Source: Rhizobiaceae bacterium (lineage in GTDB: Bacteria > Pseudomonadota > Alphaproteobacteria > Rhizobiales > Rhizobiaceae). From it: a stretch of 64,000 nt of DNA. Each line of letters begins with the position of its first letter. Position 1 is the stretch's first letter. Of this stretch, positions 60,233 through 64,000 are shown one piece after another. The notes under the pieces were generated by a model. The model did not search any database. It was not told where the DNA came from and saw only the letters and a list, made by a program, of their open reading frames with translations. The translations under genes and the position numbers were made by a program. The stretch spans positions 1-64,000 of the forward strand of contig JAHBYU010000020.1 in NCBI GenBank assembly GCA_019635775.1, given 5' to 3'.

Positions 60233-60799
60233 ATGATCAACCGACGCTCGCTAGTGATCGCCGGCGCAGGCGCCGTTGCAACGGCCGCGCTTGTCTCGCC
60301 CGCTATCGCCCATAAAACTTTCACGCTCGATCCCCGCTTCCTGCCGCAGTCTGTATTGGCACCAGTTGGCTACCCGATCGGAACGATCGTGATCGATACA
60401 GCGAACCGGTTTCTCTTTTTGATAGAGGATGCAGGACGCGCCCGCCGATATGGGATCGGTGTCGGGCAGGCCGGCCTTGCTCTGTCCGGCAACGCGGAGA
60501 TTGGCCGGAAGGCGAAGTGGCCGAGCTGGCGCCCGACCGCCAACATGATCCGTCGCGACCCGGCGAGGTACAAGCGGCATGCCGGCGGGGTTCCAGGCGG
60601 GCCCGGCAACCCGCTAGGCTCGCGCGCACTCTACCTTTACCGGGAGGGACGCGACACGCTCTACCGCATTCACGGGACGACCGAGCCCTGGACGATAGGC
60701 ATGGCCGTATCGAACGGCTGCGTGCGGATGGTGAATGAGCATGTAGAGGACCTCTACGAACGTGTGCCGATCGGCTCGCGGGTCGTCGTCGAGGCCTGA
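60233..60799 (+). CDS. L,D-transpeptidase (YkuD family), exported
   Basis: The 188-residue protein starts at ATG 60233 with AGGTAA upstream. It has a twin-arginine-like signal (MINRRSLVIAGAGAVATAAL) and the YkuD domain with YRIHGTTEPWTIG and catalytic VSNGCVRMVNEH. It is closest to the protein at 19651-20262, including the shared AKWPSW, ANMIRR and NPLGSRALYLYR segments. Its stop overlaps the next gene (TGATG). Confidence 0.94.
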   Translation: MINRRSLVIAGAGAVATAALVSPAIAHKTFTLDPRFLPQSVLAPVGYPIGTIVIDTANRFLFLIEDAGRARRYGIGVGQAGLALSGNAEIGRKAKWPSWRPTANMIRRDPARYKRHAGGVPGGPGNPLGSRALYLYREGRDTLYRIHGTTEPWTIGMAVSNGCVRMVNEHVEDLYERVPIGSRVVVEA

Positions 60800-61551
60800 T
60801 GGGTATTCCCGCCGGCCCTAATGCCCGGATCGAGGTGATCGATCTGGCCCGCGGTGTCGCAATGGGCGCGATGGCCGCTTTCCATTTCGCCTGGGATCTG
60901 GAGTATTTCGGCTACGCACCGGTCGGGATGACACGCGAGCCGGGCTGGACGCTGTTCGCGCGTTCGATCGCCTCAGCCTTCCTCTTCCTGGTTGGCGTCG
61001 GCCTATTCCTGGCGCATCGCCGGGGCCTGCGTACCCGCTCCTTCCTGAAGCGCCTCACCAAAGTCGCCGGCGCCGCCTTCCTGGTTTCTGCCGTCACGTG
61101 GAGCGCGGTCCCACAGGGCTTCATCTTCTTCGGCATACTGCACCAGATCGCCTTCGCCAGCGTGGCAGGCCTCGTATTCCTGCGCGCACCGGCCGCGGTG
61201 ACCATTTGCACGGCTCTCTTCGTGATCCTGGCTCCTCGGTACTTCCGTCAAGAGTTCTTCGGCTATCCGGCGTGGTGGTGGATCGGGCTTTCGCCAGTCG
61301 CTCCGATCAGCTTCGACTACGTCCCGCTGTTCCCGTGGTTTGGCGCCGTTCTGCTGGGCATTTCAGCGGCGCGCATCGCTGATCGCTGCGGCGTTCTCAT
61401 ACGCCTTTCCGCGTATTCGCCGGGCTCATGGTCACGGCCTGTACGCTTCGTCGGACGTCATGGTCTGCCGTTCTACCTGCTCCACCAGCCTGTGTTGATC
61501 GGCGCCATCTGGCTGTTCGCGCATGTCTGGCCATCACTATCCGGTCCGTGA
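60799..61551 (+). CDS. DUF1624 / heparan-alpha-glucosaminide N-acetyltransferase-like membrane protein
   Basis: The 250-residue protein has seven to eight hydrophobic helices and the family start ARIEVIDLARGVAMGAMAAF, then HFAWDLEYFGY with the conserved His-Asp pair, and a C-terminal GRHGLPFYLLHQPVLIGAIW. In this family the first helix His/Asp are thought to transfer acetyl groups across the membrane. It overlaps the L,D-transpeptidase gene, hinting at a link to envelope polymers. Confidence 0.88.
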   Translation: MGIPAGPNARIEVIDLARGVAMGAMAAFHFAWDLEYFGYAPVGMTREPGWTLFARSIASAFLFLVGVGLFLAHRRGLRTRSFLKRLTKVAGAAFLVSAVTWSAVPQGFIFFGILHQIAFASVAGLVFLRAPAAVTICTALFVILAPRYFRQEFFGYPAWWWIGLSPVAPISFDYVPLFPWFGAVLLGISAARIADRCGVLIRLSAYSPGSWSRPVRFVGRHGLPFYLLHQPVLIGAIWLFAHVWPSLSGP

Positions 61552-61629
61552 ACGAAGACGGAGCCTTGCAGCAGGATAAGAAATCAAATTTGCCAATTAT
61601 CAATGAAAGAAACGTAAAGGAAGTTATCA

Positions 61630-61881
61630 ATGAGGCCTTTTTTTCACGCGCTGATCGTTCTCATGGTGATGTCGATACAAGTATCGGCAGATACAGCCGA
61701 AGGTATGATCCGCCAGATAGACTTGGAGGCACTCACCATGACCCTCAGCAACGGAATAACCTACAAATTGCCCGGAGAGATCAACTTGGACGGCCTCTCC
61801 GTGGGCATGACGGTCGTCGTCGCCTATGAAGAGGCCGATGGCGAGAATCGCATCACCGACATGGTGTTTCTGGATGACTAG
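61630..61881 (+). CDS. DUF1344-family small exported protein
   Basis: The 83-residue protein starts at ATG 61630 after AAAGGAAG. A signal peptide (FFHALIVLMVMSIQVSADTA) precedes the DUF1344 domain: EGMIRQIDLEALTMTLSNGI, TYKLPGEINLDGLSVGMTVV. The family is small, periplasmic and of unknown function, common in rhizobia. Confidence 0.87.
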   Translation: MRPFFHALIVLMVMSIQVSADTAEGMIRQIDLEALTMTLSNGITYKLPGEINLDGLSVGMTVVVAYEEADGENRITDMVFLDD

Positions 61882-61955
61882 CGGTTTGCGCCTCGCCAGC
61901 GCTGTCGTTTGAGAGACAGCAAACACGTCGACGCATAAATGCTATCTGCGTCAAC

Positions 61956-62264
61956 TTAGCCGTGGGGTTTCGGCACTTCGAATGCAGTGTCGAAACACCG
62001 TGGTGCGTCCCGAACTGGAATAGCGGAGCGAACTCCTGTCTCGTCACCGTAATTTCGGACAACATCGCGCGGATATTGCCCATTCGAGTCGAGGGATCGG
62101 CCACCATGTACGAATCGATCTGCTGGACCCTCCAGAATGTAGCGACCCAAGGCCATCAACAAGGAAAGCAAAACGAGCATCGCCAGAAAGCCGGTTCCGG
62201 ATATCATCGCGATACTCATCCAATCAAAAATACCGCAGTTGAGGAAATTTTCGTTCATCATCAT
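61956..62264 (-). CDS. hypothetical single-span membrane protein
   Basis: The 102-residue frame begins at one of three Met codons near 62264 and has one helix (SGTGFLAMLVLLSLLMALGR). No family recognised. Support comes only from the helix and strand agreement with the next gene. Confidence 0.4.
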   Translation of the reverse strand: MMMNENFLNCGIFDWMSIAMISGTGFLAMLVLLSLLMALGRYILEGPADRFVHGGRSLDSNGQYPRDVVRNYGDETGVRSAIPVRDAPRCFDTAFEVPKPHG

Positions 62265-62408
62265 TTTTCTTTCGAGAACGGCGTCACTATCACCTGAGGC
62301 TTCCCCTCGGCTCCACCGGGAGATGAATTCTGTCTTACGGAATTTCCGGCAGGAGGGTGGATTGACGGCATTGATGCAAGCCTCTCGACGGCAGGGAGGG
62401 TCGCTGCT

Positions 62409-62840
62409 TTAACTTTGAAGGCCAGCCTTGGGCGGCCTGAAAGCTGGTTCTATCTCGCGGTCCGACAGGCTGCGCAAACGTTCCAATTGCGGCCTGTTTC
62501 TGGCGACGGCCAGCGCTACCATCCCGGCTACGAAACTCATCGTCACCACCAGACAACTTGTCATGCAACTCGTGATCGCGGGTAGTGTGGTGAACTTCTC
62601 ATTGCCGTTCGAGCAGCATCTTTCGAATGCCAATTCGCCTACCTGAACGTCAGAGTCGCCCTGTTCCATCGCCGGCAAAGCGATGGAGAAACGGGGAATG
62701 ACCGCGGCGACAACCAAGACCGCGAACAAGAGCAGCACCGAACGAGCCAACCAGGACGCCATCACGAAAGACTGCTCTTGCTCCGGTTCTGCCGCAAGGG
62801 GCACACGCATAGTTGACATCGGGTTGAGCAAGAAATTCCT
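62409..62840 (-). CDS. hypothetical two-span membrane protein with cysteines
   Basis: The frame is open from 62918. A start at ATG 62840 or 62816 would suit the protein MRNFLLNPMSTMRVPLAAEP. Two hydrophobic helices (VLLLFAVLVVAAVIPRFSIA; VVTMSFVAGMVALAVA) flank a loop with several Cys (FERCCSNG; TSCMTSCL). No family recognised. The Cys loop between the helices may face the periplasm and bind metal. Confidence 0.45.
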   Translation of the reverse strand, partial: RNFLLNPMSTMRVPLAAEPEQEQSFVMASWLARSVLLLFAVLVVAAVIPRFSIALPAMEQGDSDVQVGELAFERCCSNGNEKFTTLPAITSCMTSCLVVTMSFVAGMVALAVARNRPQLERLRSLSDREIEPAFRPPKAGLQS

Positions 62841-63133
62841 CATCACCCTCCTGAGGACTCGCGTCCGGTCGGGCAAGCGACGTTGCTGTCGATCGCCACT
62901 GGTCGTTGCGACCATCATGACCTGTTCCTTGAGGGAAAGATGAGAGGAAGAAGGCCCATTACAGGACGGTGGTCTCGTTCTTGCAGACCTGACAGCACAG
63001 GGGAATCCGTACTCTTGATCGCACCTGAACTTAGCCCGAATCGCGCTTGCGGCGGTGTCACTGGACGCTACGTCGCTGCTCGCCGTAGCGTCTTGGCGCG
63101 CACCAGGGTGCTACCGGCTAGCGCCTAGCCCGA

Positions 63134-63865
63134 TCAAGCCCCGATCGCAGGATCGGCTTGCGCGTCTCCTTCACGCCAAGACCGATTACGCTTCTGACGC
63201 CACGTGAGAACTGAGGCACCGATGCGAAGCCCGAGAACGAGAACAACCAGACTGACAAACCACCCCTGAAGCGGATTGGGCTCAGGCGTCGCCCGGTGAA
63301 AGTCGAGAAAATGCATGTACAGGAAGTAGGCGGTATGAACGACAACGAGCGCCCACAACACATAGGCTGCACCCTGAATGAACTTCCAGGTCGGGCCACC
63401 CAGCAGCCGCAGAGCGCGGTCACTTGAGGTTAACGCCAGGACCATACCGTAGACCAGCGCAAGCAGGCCGATCGCATTCGCCAGCCCGAAGCCATGCTGG
63501 AACATGACATAGTGTCCAAGCCCAGGATGGAACTCGAATCCGAACAGTCGGGCAAAGTCCCATTCGATCCAGCCATCAAAGATGATCAGCGTGTGAACAA
63601 GCGCAAGGACGATGGCGTATATGCCGAATTCCCGACGCACAGGAACCAGTCGGCGCAAGCGGCGCCAAAACCGCGAAACAGGGCCAATCGCCATGGTTAC
63701 GGTCAACAGCAGAAACGAGGCATCGGCGGTGGCCTTGTTCCATCTGTGCATGTCGCTCCATTGCCCATGGATAGCGCCGAACAGATAAACCAGCAGGGCA
63801 GCAAGCACTAAGGTAAATATATGGCGTCGTCCCGCGGTGCGCAGAATATGGCTCTCGAACATCAA
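63134..63865 (-). CDS. ferric-reductase-like transmembrane cytochrome b
   Basis: The 243-residue protein has six to seven hydrophobic helices of the ferric-reductase-like domain: FLLLTVTMAIGPVSRFWRRL, EFGIYAIVLALVHTLIIFDG, LIGLLALVYG-type segments, and WKFIQGAAYVLWALVVVHTA with His in helices 3 and 5 as haem b ligands. It is related to MsrQ and to membrane cytochromes next to cytochrome c genes. It lies 13 bases after a cytochrome c gene that runs off the window, probably as an electron-transfer pair. Confidence 0.83.
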   Translation of the reverse strand: MMFESHILRTAGRRHIFTLVLAALLVYLFGAIHGQWSDMHRWNKATADASFLLLTVTMAIGPVSRFWRRLRRLVPVRREFGIYAIVLALVHTLIIFDGWIEWDFARLFGFEFHPGLGHYVMFQHGFGLANAIGLLALVYGMVLALTSSDRALRLLGGPTWKFIQGAAYVLWALVVVHTAYFLYMHFLDFHRATPEPNPLQGWFVSLVVLVLGLRIGASVLTWRQKRNRSWREGDAQADPAIGA

Positions 63866-63878
63866 TAGGAGTTCCTTG

Positions 63879-64000
63879 TCAGGTTTGATTGTTGCGGCTT
63901 GCCTGGCTGCGTCGTATCTCTTCGGGCCAGGTGCTCTTGATGTACTGGATGACGGCCCAGATCTCCTCGTCGCTCAGGATGCCCTCGAATGCCGGCATAT
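63879..64000 (-). CDS. cytochrome c, C-terminal part only
   Basis: The minus strand reads MPAFEGILSDEEIWAVIQYI, KSTWPEEIRRSQASRNNQT, stop at 63879. MPAF followed by LSDEEIWAVIQYIKSTWP is the C-terminal axial-Met and helix pattern of class I cytochrome c. The haem site lies beyond the right edge. It precedes the ferric-reductase-like gene on the same strand. Confidence 0.78.
   Translation of the reverse strand, partial: MPAFEGILSDEEIWAVIQYIKSTWPEEIRRSQASRNNQT

Overview
The window is high-GC DNA from an alphaproteobacterium, most likely of the Hyphomicrobiales (rhizobial) type. The evidence is a MucR/Ros regulator, DUF1403, ScpB-like and RHE_PE00001-family genes of the kind found on rhizobial plasmids, and dense metal-resistance and transposon content. 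It reads as a plasmid segment or large genomic island. No rRNA, tRNA, CRISPR array or convincing replication origin was seen.

Layout. 1-2.2 kb: the 5' part of an ECF sigma factor and a GH144-type glucanase, both on the minus strand. 2.2-9.1 kb: an IS701 remnant, then a plus-strand copper module (CopB-type P1B ATPase, small exported His/Cys-rich protein, YVTN beta-propeller, Met-rich Spy-like protein, DUF411 protein, ATP-grasp-like protein). 9.2-13.9 kb: a compact phosphoketolase, acetate kinase and type II GAPDH operon. 13.9-15.6 kb: a graveyard of gene fragments (IS21 istA, acetate kinase, cytosine deaminase, ion channel). 15.6-22.5 kb: an APC permease, then a second metal/redox cluster (CsoR with an operator-like site, a frameshifted cytochrome c, DUF305 protein, L,D-transpeptidase, cytochrome b561, CueR-like regulator, cytochrome c') ending in the C-terminal stub of a multicopper oxidase.

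22.5-42.3 kb is the most unusual part. A TniA-TniB-TniQ transposon abuts DUF1403 and ScpB-like genes. It is followed by two converging two-gene units: an SMC/Rad50-like ATPase with a HD-Hsp90-like ATPase protein, and YhaO-like nuclease with YhaN-like ATPase. A second, different TniA-TniB-TniQ transposon then truncates an RHE_PE00001-family gene. The four ATPase/nuclease genes look like an island of DNA-sensing or defence proteins. I do not recognise the first pair as a named system, and it is the best candidate here for something undescribed.

43.4-52.5 kb: an intact IS256-family element with a 9-bp target duplication, an IS3 remnant, a reductive/electrophile-stress cluster (esterase, glutathionyl-hydroquinone reductase, DoxX, F420-oxidoreductase-like protein) below a LysR regulator, and an AbiE toxin-antitoxin pair with two upstream inverted repeats. 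52.5-55.4 kb: a decayed Tn5053-like mercury transposon (merR, broken merT, merA, then resolvase and tniQ fragments). 55.4-64 kb: signal peptidase, DUF6448, cold-shock protein, MucR, two more L,D-transpeptidases, DUF1624 acyltransferase-like protein, DUF1344, hypothetical membrane proteins, and a ferric-reductase-like cytochrome b beside a cytochrome c that runs off the right edge.

Taken together, the genes serve copper and mercury resistance, envelope and periplasmic redox maintenance, a carbon bypass to acetate, and genome conflict. Many gene fragments and one-base frameshifts indicate repeated insertion, deletion and rearrangement.
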